A stretch of 64,000 nucleotides of DNA from Camillea tinctor (lineage: Eukaryota > Ascomycota > Sordariomycetes > Xylariales > Xylariaceae): the NCBI GenBank assembly GCA_022578605.1, contig MU394067.1, positions 496,001 to 560,000 of the forward strand, read 5' to 3'. Each line of letters opens with the position of its first letter. Positions within the stretch are counted from its first letter, which is position 1. Shown here piece after piece: positions 1 to 13,200 of this stretch. A model generated the notes under the pieces. It had not been told where the DNA came from and searched no databases. It saw nothing but the letters and a program-made list of their open reading frames with translations. A program made the position numbers and the translations under genes.

Positions 1-1278
1 TTCGCGCGTCGAGACCCCAACCCCACCGTCGAATCCGAGCGCGACTCCTTCAAGCGTGCAGTCGGACAAGAAAGACTAGGCGAAGCTATTGTGGCTCTAT
101 TTGATTTACTTGCAACCAGGTTTCCGCAAGCGGAGTTTGAGTCAATCTTCAAGAGCGAGATTGAGTTTGAAAGATCGAAGATGCTGCGTAGCATAGAAAG
201 CTGCCTCCTGATAGCGGGCCTGGAACTGAGCCGCAAATTAATCATCGCTGGCTCTCTTATACAACAAATGAAACGCAACATGGAGAAGCACACGACGGTA
301 TTATCCAGGGCGCTCGATTCCAACCAACCCCTCCTATTCACCGCCAATTTCGGTTCGAACATGTTAGATCACATGAGAGCTGTCCTGAGTGTTTATAGTG
401 AAACCCCAGAAGACATCGCTAGATGCCTTATGTATAACGAGGACTACTACCAGGAAGCTGATGACTTAGCCTTCTCCTTACGATCAGAGTACAGCAACAT
501 GGAGCATGAGAAATGGCTCCGGACCAAGCTAGGGGTCGTCAACCACGATATCGACGTTACGAGTCTAGCGTTCAGACACAACCTCCGCTTCGAATACTTC
601 ACTCGCACCATTGAAGAAGAATATCCGAAAGGGCCACTTGTTTCAATGCGGCTGAGGAAATATATGGAGGCAAATAATCTGAGCTGGAAGGATCGAGCTT
701 CTATAGAGGACCTAGACGACGGTTGCAGCCACCTTGAGCGCTCAACCGTATTGATGTCGACGTTCCTGTGCCTGCACATAGCGGAATACTTCACTACTGA
801 GCCACACGAGGTGGCATTCAAGATACGCCAGCGGATAGGCTTTCCTAGTGAGTGACTTTTTGTGTTGGCTGCCCCGCTCCCTCTCAAATTTTTGAACCTG
901 TTCTAGGAGTGAACATGGTGGCTATTTTAATGAAGTATACTAAGTTCATATATGAGTTCTGGCTCTCGGGGCACATCATGATGAGCACGACAAGTTGCGT
1001 AATATAATAATAATTATTATTAACCTCTTCATCTGATAGTGCTCGGCGACATACAATACCAAACGAAATGCAGACCCCACCGACTTTTCTTGCTATATTC
1101 CCTTCTGAATATGGACAGAACGATAAGGTCGATCTTTTGGGAATACGCGGGGGATTTAGGAATCCCACCCTTCTGGGGCTCACTTTTCGAATTGTCTGTT
1201 GGGCTCAACAGGGTCAGTGAGGAGGATAGTGACGAGGATAGCGACGAGACCGACAATGGCTCAGGAAAGGAAGAATGA
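1..1278 (+). CDS. Unrecognised protein, 3' part (5' end outside window)
   Basis: Frame 1 is open from the first base of the window, so the start lies upstream. The open frame would end at 855. A strong donor (GTGAGT) occurs at 848, and an acceptor TAG at 1038-1039 sits about 16-20 nt after a TTAAC-like branch. Joining 1-847 to 1040-1278 keeps the frame for 79 more codons, so the inferred intron is 848-1039 and at least 361 residues are present. The body is alpha-helix-rich by composition, with Leu/Glu/Arg-rich stretches and no signal peptide in view. The inferred tail is very acidic, with Glu/Asp/Ser runs. I recognise no family. If the intron is not used, the protein simply ends at 855 after residues FPSE. 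Confidence 0.5.
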
Positions 1279-4111
1279 GCATTATAAGAACACAGGAAAA
1301 GCGATGATACGGGAACTAGGCATAAAAATAGACTCTGGCGATGGGCAAGCTGGATCGGGAGGTGGGATTCAGGAACAGACACCGAACCCGACACTCCAGA
1401 CGAGGCAATTTCCCAGGACTATCAGGAAGCCGGACCGCGATGGAGTGAAGGAAATCGTCAGACTAGCTGTTATAATAGCGGGAGATATGAAGCGACCGCA
1501 GACCTCTGATCAGGAATTTTCCAAGAAAGGCAATGGATATAGCGCATCACTAGTGTTATTATCACATTATATCGAAGCGTATATTGAATATCAGAAAAGA
1601 AACAACAACCTCACAAGCCTTTTTTTTCTAATGTGAGATGGTATCGTTTATCGTTACTGAGTCCCGTGTAAATTCAAAACGTGATTGCGTGAGTATTCGG
1701 CCATGCAGGACTGAAAGGAAAAAATATCGGACTGAGTAGAATTGATATCGTACCGCTGGGTCCACTTCACCTACGTAGGTTAGATAAGTAGGTACCTGGG
1801 CATCTAACAGCGAAATGATGACCGAAGTACACTCTTCTCGCCGGCGAACTGAATCGAAATAACCTAACTGGTGGAAACATGAGACGAAGCCCTGACCATT
1901 CGTCTGAACTTACATTATGAATGAACCCTAATTCTTAACTCAAATTTACAGTTTTTGGAGTTCAGATGGTCCTGGAAAAGCCTTGGAAGTGCTTACCATA
2001 CATCTATAGTAGGTGTGTATGCAGTGTGTTGGGGAAGGACAGGGGAGGGGGTGAACGTCATAAACGTGATTATAACGGATAGCAGCACCCTTGGGTACAT
2101 GTATCTTAGGTACTACCTTAACTGCAATATCATACAAGCGTACCTCCTCTCGGGCTCCTTGAAAACCGGCTGACTCGTTTCCAAACCATGTTCATTATTC
2201 CCTTGGGAAATTCCCAAGAAAACTACCTAAATCCACCAGCTACATAGCTCTTGGCCTATGCAATTGTTATTTTCTTCCTCCAGTTTCTCACCGGTACTTA
2301 CTTACTTGCCTACCTACTCCGGGGACACTTACACAGCAAATCTGACTAAGACGCCAACAACGTACCGAAACACATGCCGCGTAAGGTTCACAGAACATGA
2401 GATAGCCAAGCTCTGGTACAAAAGCCTACTTACCTATGTCCCACCTGTACACCTAAAGCTAGGCAGATTCTTGAGGCCGAATACTATAGATGTAGCTGAG
2501 GTAATTAGACTCCAACGAGGGAAATAGAAAAACGGGGTCCGGACCGCGGAGGTTACTAGATCCAGTAACTTCCTCGCCTCCTGATTGGTCCGGGCTCGGA
2601 TTCTTGGCCATCGGGGGGGAAAAAAAAAGGGGGGGGGGACCAACCAACCAACCAACCATTCACCCGATGCGATGACTTCTTGACCGACCCAAGGCTGGTC
2701 CAATGCGCAAAAAAAAAAAAAAAGGAAAAAGGAAAAGGCTTATAGTCCTCGGTGAACGAATCAGAGCAGCAAAGTGAGGAGTATAGCTTTGCCATCGTAA
2801 TAGCCTACTAACCTAGAGATATGGAAGACATACCGGCCACACTCAGCGGTGTAAGACGTTAAGAGACTAGAAAACGCTCATCAGACCACGCCACCCAGTC
2901 TTCTAGGTTAGTTAACCGTCGAGTTAAGCATATACGTCTGAGCCCTACTATAGTCCCTAGTTCGCCAGCTCAGTCCGCGCAGCAATGCATAGTATATCTA
3001 CCGTCGCGTCAGGCTTAGGTAACTAGTTAGGTGAGCGAAGAAGACAAAGAGAGGAGGTAGGTATGCAGAAGATATTCACACATTTTGAAAAGAAATAAAT
3101 CACAGCACCTTATTCTCTATTACCTCCTATTTATAGTAAATACACGCAAAGACAGAGTATCCCGCAACAAACCACGCATAACCTGTAGACCTCACAATAA
3201 ACCAACAAACGGATCGATCAGAAGGACGTTTTGAACGTGATTATAAGATTAATTTTTATGCAGCATATATATCTTTCTTTTTCCTTCCTCATCTCTTCTC
3301 TACCATCTCTCATAACCCTTCTCATCATCCCCCATCCTCCATTCATCCACCCCTCTATCCCTCATTCCTCACTTCCGTTTCCATACATACGTACAAGCTA
3401 AGTACAGTGAGCACCTAACATATCAATAGCAACACATAACATAGATAGGTAAGTAACAATACAAGGGCGTGTGTAGGGGATGATCCCATCTTTCTTCAAG
3501 CCTCTTCTCCCTTCCCGTCCTCAAAGCGAAACAAGAAAGGAAAAAAGGGGGAGAGGGAAAATCTGAAAACTGTAGTTTCCATCTAAGTAACTCCCCTGAA
3601 GATAGGTAAAAATGCGCAATTCCATGCCAACCGCCCCTTTCCATCCATATCCCTTCTTCGCCCCTCTCTAGAAACCCTCCCTCCCTAAACCGTCCTAGAC
3701 CTTGAACCTAGAACCCCGGAGTCAGAGTGACTCAAAGAAAAAAAGAAAAACCATCCTTTTGTTTTTTTCCGTTGGTGTTTTCGCCGTGTATCTAATGCAC
3801 ATGAAAAAAAGGGGTATATGACCCCTCAGTAACTTTAAAGGTAGTGGTAGGTGGTATGTAGAAAAGAAAAAAATGGCTTCGGGTATGGGCTGAATGATAG
3901 CCTAGAGTCGCGCGGAGTCGAGTTGTGTCGAGTTGGACCGGGGTTAAAAAAGAAAAAAAAAGAAAAGAAAATGCTTGGACCCTAAAAGCCCCCGTACTAT
4001 TCTCCCCCAAACCAGTCCTAAAACTCCTGTATAATGCCACGAAGCAGCAACTCCCATAGGTGATATATCAATATAATAAAAAGAAAAATGAGAAAAAAAA
4101 TAATGGGGGCA
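1279..4111. other. Intergenic region, no supported gene
   Basis: About 2.8 kb with only short shadow frames. It contains a perfect 12-bp palindrome ACCTACGTAGGT at 1769-1780, a G/A homopolymer cluster near 2617-2639, a short CCAA tetranucleotide repeat at about 2640-2657 and an A-tract at about 2710-2723. The part nearest 4112 is probably 3' UTR and downstream sequence of the minus-strand gene. Confidence 0.5.
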
Positions 4112-7100
4112 TCAACCAATAACCACCTCCTGCGTAACGAGTCCGAATATCCAGCTCGCTTCCATAACCGACGCGCATTGGAAGCACCACTTATTCACAT
4201 TACCCCCGGTATTGCCACCCTTGGGTGCTACTCCCGTCTCGCCGCTCTCGTCCTTAACCTCCTCCCAGACATTGAGTAGGATACCTCTGCTGCCTAGGCG
4301 CGAGAAGCAGCGGCTCCCCAGTACGACGTCAAGCTTGACCACCGCTTTATCCGCGTCCTTATCTTTCTTCGGTATGCTGGTGACGATGATGCGCTTCTCC
4401 ATGCCCTGGTACTTGCGCAGGTTCTGTCGCGTGCCCCGATCGGGACGTGCCACTTCGAGGTAGCAGTTACCGTGGTCCTCCCACTTGCTGGCTGATATAA
4501 GCAGGTGTAGTCGGATCTTTAGGTTATTCGTTGTCAGGCTCATCTTCATCGTACGGCTGCTGTTAGCGGCGCTGACAGACGGCGAGCGTGGCGGCGATTC
4601 GGATGAGTAGAGTGAGTTTTCGCGGCTGCCTGATCGGGACGGCCGGTCGACTGACGACATAGCGATGTTAAAGGAGTTACCAGCGCCGCCTAAGATCCTC
4701 TTTAGGAACGACGTGGCAGAGATGCTTGAGTGTGATATGCTGCCGGCTGATTGCGAGGGCGCACGAGCCGATGCTCGGTAACTGTTCTTTCGGCCAAACC
4801 AGCTGCGGTGCTGGCTGGCTGCTTCATCATCTGTTTCAACAGCACGGTGTTGTCCAAAAGATCGGACACGGGTTTCCTCTTCGAGTGCCTTGTACTTGGC
4901 ATTGTCCATACGAGCTCGGTGAGCTGCCATATAGAGGGTTTCGCACTCTTGGAATGAAGGAGCTCGGAAACGGAAGAACGAGGTTTCAACCTTAGTTACC
5001 TTGGAGTACAGCCTAGCATAGCTTAGTACGGGAGATCTTATTTCGAGGTCCAGAGCTGTGCTGTTTCGTAGCATGACTAAAGGCGTGAGGTCTAATGCGA
5101 TGAGCGGCCGTTCTTCATCTTGCCGTGGGTCATCTGATGATGTGTGTGACCTCCGGAGGGGATAAGCCTCGATTAAGCCAGGTGTAGTGACAATGGAGCA
5201 TACGTCAGGCCAGAGATCCTTCCAGCATCCATGTTTGTTGTCCCAGTAAGAGATGGTGGCAAGAGATTTGAAAAGGTAATCTGGGTGTTGGCTGGCACCT
5301 GCAGACATGCCAGCCTGAGAGGCGGATGCCGAAGGAGTGAGACTGACTACGCTTTCTGAAATGAGAGAATCTGTGGGTATGTCGGTCTCTCTCTTGATAC
5401 TAATGGCCGGAGCAGTATTTGGCATATCAGCCGCCTCTAGTTCGTCATCCGATGACTCGTCTGAGATTGAGATGTCATCCTCGGATTCCGATGTTGAAAA
5501 GGAGCTCTCCGAAGAAATGTCGGATGGGTGGTATTCGTGCTTCAGCGGAGAAGAGGTACGTCGCTTGAGAGTAGGATGGCCCTTCTCAGGAGGAGGGGCA
5601 AGCGTTGGTGACTTCTGACTGCCCAGGGTTCGATGAATTGGTGGTGGTGGTGCGCCATCTTGACGGAATGGCGTGCTGTTAGGAGACGCTTTACGTAGCG
5701 TAAGAGGCTTAGGTCGTAGGTCTTCTCGTAATGGCAGTGAGTGGTCCTCATAGTCATCCTCTGAGTGGGCCTCTGGCGATCCATGTCGTGGCTTCATGTA
5801 TGAGTCTTGTGTGGGTGTTCGTTGGGGAGAGTGGGTGGATGTCTTCGGGGAGGAAGATGTTGGAGTCGTCGGAAAGCTACCATTCCGACGATGGTATCGT
5901 GATGGGGTTTTGGGTCTCTCCTCATAATCATCCGTTACCTTGATTGGCGCAGGAGAAGTTCTGGATTTCTGTCGTAATGATCTCCTTTCACCCAAGGGAG
6001 CATCGCCGGTTGATGCCTTTTGTGATAGAACGGATGATTGTCTTCCTAATGGTACTCCTGCGCTTAGCTCAGGTGGCATTGGATCGCTGCCCAGGATATT
6101 CAACCAATCTAGCACCTGTTCCTCACTATCGGTGGTCAACGTTATGAGTTCGTACCACTCGTTGTTGTATCCTCTAATCATGACAACTAATTGCAGTCTA
6201 CCATCTCCTCTTCTAGCAGAGTAGTGACCGCCAGTAACGGGAGCGAACAGTAACCATGAGCGGCCTTCGCTGCCGGCCTCTCGAATGAGAAGATCTCCGG
6301 GATCAGTCTTGTAGTATTGATTATCACGGTAGATGAGCTCAACTTGACAATCGATGCGCTGTCCATTCGAGTGTCGAAGGTTTAGCGAAAACTCATCTTT
6401 GGCGTAGACTTGGCGGAAACGATCAATCCTGACGTTGTCAAGAGCTCCCATAGTTCTCAAGTCTCTAACTCGACTCGTATCTGTATATTTAGCATCGTCA
6501 TCAACTACCCTTGCGACTTCTTCTTTATATCTTCGTCGCGCTTTGAGCTGAAGCGCTTCCCATTTCGAAGCAAGGGCTTCGTACTGGTTGGTACCTGTAA
6601 CGGCACGGTAACCCTGTATTTGTTAGTTTCATTCTGCTGTACACAGAGGGGGTTTGTATTGGGGGTTACCTTGATGAATCTTGCAATCCACTTAACGCGA
6701 ACTAGCGGACGCTTGAGAAGATGGGCTACATCGATACGATCTCCATGTTCGTTGACAACGTCACCTTGCTCATTACGAGGCATTGCATTCACAAGCGAGT
6801 CCATATCGTCTGGGGATGCTGGAGCTAGGTTTACGATAATTCCTTGAAATCCAAGTCGCCACACATCTAAGTAGCTTTCGTAGATGCCTTGTACACTCTC
6901 GAGCCATTGTGGGAGTCGGTGGACATCGGATAAGGGGCAGCGGCGGTGCTGATTCTTCAACTTTTCGAGGAACACGCCCATGTTGACGACGGCCTTTGAC
7001 ATTTTATCCTCTTTGGGGTTGCTGCAGGATGGTCCGAAGAGATCTTTTGCTGAACTCCCGTCCCCGTAGACGAGATGGGTTAAAAGGACAGGAATAACGC

Positions 7101-10100
7101 CGTCCACGACGGTCTTCAGCTCACGCTGGTAGAGATCTTCGTCGTTTGCAAATTCTTGCAAGAGACCTTCCACTGTAGCATGGTCTAGGTGGTTGGTCGG
7201 CCTCCGGACGCTGCGTGTCGCTCGAAGGCTTCTGCTACTGCGAAGAGTAGCAGTGTTGTCCGGCAAAGACAGTACTGACACCAAATCTGAGTGCTTGGTG
7301 AGACGTCTTTTTAGGCCAGGGTTTTGGCTTCTCTTACGAGATAAAGCAGTGCTTCTCGTCAACCCAGTGGTATGAGTTATAGTTGTATCTGAGACCATAG
7401 ACGAGATCTCGGATTCTAGAGTGCTAAACGCATCATCACCACCGGACACGATTGTTGACAGCTCATGGAAGCCGTTGGTAGGCGGCCTCCGCTTTGGATA
7501 GAGAGGAGGTGGTACCGCTCTCACAGGCTCGATTGTAACGGAAGAATCATCGTCACTATAGTCGTCGTCTTGTTGCTGGCTCCTCCTCGTGCTATGGTCA
7601 TCGTCGTGCTGTTGGCTCCTTCTTGTGCTATGATCATCATCGTACTGTTGGCTTCTTCTCACGCTAGAAGAACGACGCCGCTCTTGATAATCATCGATGT
7701 GCGGCTCGTCAACATGTTTCACTTCTTCATAACTGGAGTATTCTAGAGTTGGTGGGGTATGGCCGGTTGATTCGCCACGGAACGCATCTCTCAGCACATC
7801 TTTAAAGCCCTTCTTGTTTGCACTCTTCAAGGAGGACGAAGATACTCTGGTTGCCCTGCTTCTTCTGAGCGTGGGGGACAGCGGAATTGCTACCTCTTGT
7901 TTCGGAGTAGGCTCATCAACTTTGGGCTTCGTATTAGGCTTTGGTTCAGTATGTTTTGGCTCAGCATGACGGTCCTCCTTTTTTGCGCTCGTGGGCACGT
8001 GCTTCTGCTCAGCAGATCTACGTCGTGGCGTTGATGCCCGGCGTTTTGGTGGTGGTGTAGGCTCATCTACCCATTCGTCTTCAGACGATTTCCTTTGTGG
8101 TTCTTTTTCGGTTTGCTTTGCCCCTTCAACAAACGGATCGACCGTATCCTTTAACCAATTTTCAATATTTGGCGGTTGGTTATGGACAGGCTTAGGAGGC
8201 TCAGTTTTCTCCGTCAGAATCTTTTTGCCTTCTGTCAGCGCTCTTCTCAGGACGTTAGTAGCGCCCTTCAAGCCTGAATGCTTTGTAGTTTTAGATCTCT
8301 GCATGGGTCGACCGCCGGGACGCATCGGTAATTCCAACTCGCTAAATGCAGAATATCCAAAGGGGATGTCCGCCAACGATTTCCCCGGCGCACTGGACGG
8401 CCTTTCTGGTTCGGCTTCCGATTCACTACTAGTCCATGATTCACTATCGGAAATGTCTTCAATGACCTCAATGCGCGTCCTCTTGGTTGCGGTCTCTTCG
8501 CTACCTGTTACTTCGGTACCCGTCACATCGGTGCCCGTCATGTACGAACTCGTCATATACGAGCCCGTCGTGTATGTACCCGTGCCCGTTACCCTGCTAT
8601 CAGTTGTTCCTGTGGTACCGGTTACTTCAGTGCCAGTCACGTCGGTGACGGTTGCTGATGTCCCTGTGATCTCGGTACCAGTAACGGTGCTGGTATCGGT
8701 GTAACTTGCTGCAGGTTTCGGGCGCAGCTTCAAGGACCCCCTCGGGCCCGGTCGGGCAGATGAGCTTGCTCTTGCTGGTACTTTGGGCTTTTCGACCACC
8801 TTTTCCTCTATCACCACGATACATGGCGGGGGTGACGGTGCTTTACGTCCACTCGTCCTGCGAGTGACCGTCACCTTCGGTGTTTGCCTTACAGGGATAG
8901 CTCGAGGGGTCGCCTTAATCGACGGTTGGCGGATAGCGCGGACTCTGATACCATCATCAGGGAGCCGGGTTGTTGGTGGCTTAACTCTGATCCCTTCATC
9001 TTGCTGGGTTGCCGATGCCTTTGCTTTGCCCTTAGCTGCGGTATTAGGCGTTGAGGAAGGCATTGGTCTGATCCTGATACCGTCGTCCGGAAGTGACCTC
9101 GGTTGTGGCTTGACTCTGATACTGTCGTCTTTACTTGTACTCGCACGTATAGGTCTCACCCGAATTCCATCGTCTTGAGGTTTTGGGGACTTTGGGGGAT
9201 TGGCACGCCCTACGGTAATTTGTGTAGTCTCAGATCCTCCACTGGTAATGTCGCTCACGCTCGGCATGGATCTCACGCGACTGTGACTTGCACTACCCGT
9301 AGATCTGGCATAGCCACCCGGACGCTTGATAGGTTCGTCCGGTATTTCGACCCTGCTAGCCCAGTCCTTGATTTTCTTGGAGACGGACGGATTGGCGGTT
9401 GGGCGCAGCAGGAAGTCCTTTGGTAGTGGCATGCCGGAACCCTCGTTTGGTTTAGGCTTCGGCACCTGTTTTTTAGGAGGACTCTTCCCCTGATTCTTGA
9501 CCCAATTGGTATCGCTAACGACGCGCTTCTTAGGCGGGCTACTCGATCGCATCTCCTTTTGGTTCTCCTCATTGTCGCCAGCGGCGCTCTTTTGCTCGAC
9601 GGCAAGACCTTTTGGGTGTGGTTTTCTCTTCTGTCGCATTTTTATCCTGACCCGATCCTCCTCTGTCACACTCTCTTCCTCAACCTGAATATTGACCTCG
9701 CTAGGTTCGGTTGGGGTCGCGAGAGGATCTGCTTTTGCCATCGCCTCCGCATTTGCTTTCTGCCACTTTTTTACACGATCATGTACACCCCCAGGAGCCT
9801 GCACACGTAGCAACGCCGCCTGGCGCATCTCCTGTTTGACCAGTTCCAAGCTCTGTCTTCTCTGTCGGGCGGCTTCCCGGGCGGCTTGTCGGTCGGCGGC
9901 GACGCGGGCTGCAGATGGTCGACCCAGTAAAAAATCACCTAGTAGCGTAGGGTGAGCCTTCATCGTAGCTGCGCGTGGACGGTTGGCGGGCGCTTTCTTG
10001 GGACCGGTATTCCCGTCAGGCGTTGACGCCTCAGGGGTTGGCCCGCCGGCGGCGGCAGCGGCAGCATCATCTTCGGGGTTAGATTTCTGGCCCGTTGCAG

Positions 10101-10167
10101 TAGCATCAGAACTAGAACCCTGGGGACCCGAAGGATCGCCTTCTTCGGTGGGGTTCGGGGATGTCAT
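4112..10167 (-). CDS. Giant disordered protein with DH-like and PH-like regions
   Basis: Two exons, 10167-6670 and 6613-4112, encode 1999 aa. The 56-nt intron (6669-6614) has GTAACC, an ACTAAC branch and a TACAG acceptor. Residues 1 to about 990 are low-complexity Ser/Pro/Lys/Arg-rich sequence. They include five D-[DE]-[GS]-I-R-[VI]-[RK] repeats near residues 330-410, Val-Thr-Gly-Thr-rich sequence near 490-556 and three RRSQQ..DDD repeats near 835-865. Residues about 999-1166 form a helical block resembling a Dbl-homology (RhoGEF) core. Residues about 1225-1350 are beta-rich and resemble a PH domain, and a second PH-like block lies near 1610-1720. Similar large fungal proteins have been annotated in databases as SRm160/300-like, probably because of their composition. 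I infer a scaffold or GEF-like role at the cell cortex; exchange activity is unproven. Confidence 0.8.
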
Positions 10168-10170
10168 GTT

Positions 10171-10295
10171 CTGGTGAACGTAATGATAGGTTTTAGTACC
10201 TCAAATCGTTCCCGCGCCAGCCGGATTGGCGGCTGTGGCAAAGCAACACCGCGATGAATTACTCACCTGAACTCATGATATCTAGAAGACGGCAT
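10171..10295 (-). promoter_or_regulatory. 5' UTR intron and short upstream ORF before the DH/PH-like gene
   Basis: On the minus strand a donor TCAG|GTGAGT (GT at 10266-10265), a TACTAAA-like branch and an acceptor CACCAG (ending 10171) define a 96-nt intron that ends three bases before the main ATG at 10167. An ATG at 10295 opens an 11-codon upstream ORF across the junction. Its TGA stop overlaps the main start as ATGA. In unspliced RNA this upstream ORF stops inside the intron instead. Confidence 0.5.
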
Positions 10296-13200
10296 GACGA
10301 AGGAACGTGGCTGGGAAAATGACGAAAGTCCGGATTGGACGGTAGAAAGTTTTAAAGGTCGGTAAGGGAGTGTATTATAAAGGGGAGCAGGTTGTCGAGA
10401 AAAGTGACCAATGAGGTCCCAAGACGCAAGTAGAAAAAGGAATGGATATGCGATGAGGTGCAAGATGAGTGACGACGAACGAACAAACAAACGAGCGAGC
10501 AGCAGATGGGCGAACGAACGATTTTTCTTTTTCTTTTCCTTTTTTATTGCTTTGGATGTTGTTTGGTAGAAGAGAGAAAAAAAAAGATGTGTAATTGAAT
10601 AGACGTAGATTAGGTTTGGATCAGAAGTTAATGTGGGAAGGAAAGCAAAGTTTGGGTCCGTGTATGCAGCATGGAAGTGCCCATCTGGTTCTTCAAGTTC
10701 TGCGGAAAGAGCTGATGGCTTCGCTGCATGTGTGTCTGTATCTGATTTGGTTGCTACGTCGTCTCGACCACTATAGCAACAAAAGGGAGGTGGGGGTAAA
10801 CAATGCCATGGGAAGGTGGCCGGGATCGTTCTTGTTGTGCCAGCCACAGCTTGCTCAACCCCTGTAACCTTGCAGCGCTTGCAGCTCTAAATAGGTGCTC
10901 CGTACATCATGTACGTACTCCTCTAGTGCAATGTACCTCCCACACTACCGTAGCGCAGCGCAGCGCGAAAACTGGGAAAGCAAGCCTAACGAATTAGCTG
11001 CTTCATTTTCTTTGCTTAGTCCTGCCAGTGCCCCTCCTTCGCCCTGGGATCCCTGCAAGAAGAATCCATTATTGATACCTCTCCTTAGGTAACTGCAGTG
11101 TGTGTTATTCCGTAGGTTAACTTAAATAGTATGTATACACTATCCATTCTTGGTGGCTTCCATTGTTCTTCCACTTAATATGGGCTAATGGACTATGAGC
11201 TATCCGAGACAGGTAGAACGACGTGTACAACCATATGCAACAACAACAATCATCATCACCGCTTTACTATGTTAAACTGTCTTGAAAAGTCTTGAAAAAG
11301 AGAAAAGGAGAAAAGGGACGGGTATCTCTCCCTCTTCTTGTGTACTGGTCCCCATCCAAATCGTGTTTCCATTGCAATCGTCATCACTGAATGGCAGCTT
11401 TGTTGGTTCACCTACCGCAAAAGTTGGAAGTCGGCTGACCTCTCAACAGTGGGAGGCTTTTCCTGATGTCATCCTTGAATCTTACACACCATCAATGTCA
11501 CCATGAATAGTTGGCAGAACCAAGCACTTTGCTGCTTTAGTGCCATGTCGAACAGCGATTGAGCGGCCTCTTATCATCCATCGCGTTGTTGCGGCTTCAC
11601 TAGATCCCGAGCCTGACACGCCGTTTTCCCATATACGTTTTGGGCATTTTGAGGGGCAACCATGGAACACGCTTCTGAGACTAACCCTTGATGGTTTGTG
11701 ACTACGATGGCATATGTAGCCAATCGTGATCTCCTCGGGCTTCTTCCCACATCCAGTGGCTTAACCTAGTGCCATCTTATTCACTCTTTACTCCGTACAT
11801 TATTTCCATCTAAGCGTTATAACACACATTATATTTCTGATAGCACATTCCCTTCCTTTTTTTCCTTTTTTTTTCCTTTGCGACCACCAAGCTGGATCTA
11901 TGAGGCGCGTGGCACCAGACACGCATTTCACCGAAGTACGGTATGTATACAGAATCTATATTGCATCTTATCCAATCAGCGGTGGCAGACTCAAAAAGGG
12001 GGCATATACCAAACTTCAATTAATCCCTAAAAGACGTACAGTGCATCTCACCTGATTATCCAATCGCCTGTTGTTGTTTCTGTTATTGTTGTGGTAATCG
12101 AATCTACCGTCCCGCAAATGCCCAATTCATCATGCACGTAGGTATGTAAAGAGCATATCGCCTTGGTATCTTGGATACTTGTCGGTGTCTAGACTCTATA
12201 CATGAAATGGCATTTACAACTCAGCAATTCGACCTCCTTACATGGGATATCCACTTTTCCTATACGAATCTCAACATTTGTAGGTTAGATAGATTTCACA
12301 TGGCCGCAATGCCACCTGCGAAACTACACTTGCGCGTCGCCGCTATCGCACTAAAACTGCCGCATATCCGTAGACATCTCACGTATATCAAACAAACAAA
12401 TAAACAAGAAAGTAGGTAGTTAGTAAGTGCGCCATGGAGCTACTGCACAAGCGGCGATTCATCAACTTTCTTGCTAGAAGAGCCGTGCCACTGCGACGTC
12501 TTGGCTACGAGATAGTGACTATGTACTGGGTGCACTAGACAAGTCGGTATCAGACCGGTGAGGGGTGTTGTTTATATACACGCTATGACAACATCTCCCT
12601 ATAGTAGGATTGACTTTGGTCTCTAAGCGACAGGTAACCTCTAGTGATAAGATAGAGTAAATCTAGCCAAGGCTTCTCAGGTGAGATTCGGACAATAACA
12701 ACGCGTTATATAGATCACCATACATCGTAACATTTTGCCTCAAGTTCTGGATCCAGGCGCCGGGACACTGAAGAACTCCCGGAACCTAGCGGAGCTAGCG
12801 GCTCAGACAGGGGATAGGAGGCACTTCACTCACCTTAGGTTGGTCACGACATCGCTAGACCAGCCCTAATGTACAGTGCAATCACTAACACCTTAGGTTA
12901 TTAGTGCCTGCAAATCACCAAGGATTGGCCTGACCTAACCCATATATACGCAAATAGTCAGTATCTAGTTGTCCAAGCCTGGTCAATTTATTTAAAGTCG
13001 TTCGGCTCATGGATGAACTACTGACGTAAAACGTGGACCTCGAATATGTTGGCCTATATCATATGGTCTCTGTGCATTTCCATTATACGTACAACCGTCC
13101 AGTATAATAACAGATGATTAATCTAGCTACCTCCTTTCAAGTGCCGAGAGGTATACTAACACATTTCCTAGAGAACCAAATCCCTGTTTTTAGTGTTCCC

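Noticed and set aside
10263..10847. 194-codon minus-strand frame upstream of the giant gene
   Set aside because: Low-complexity composition, ends at the 5' UTR donor; better explained as leader and promoter.
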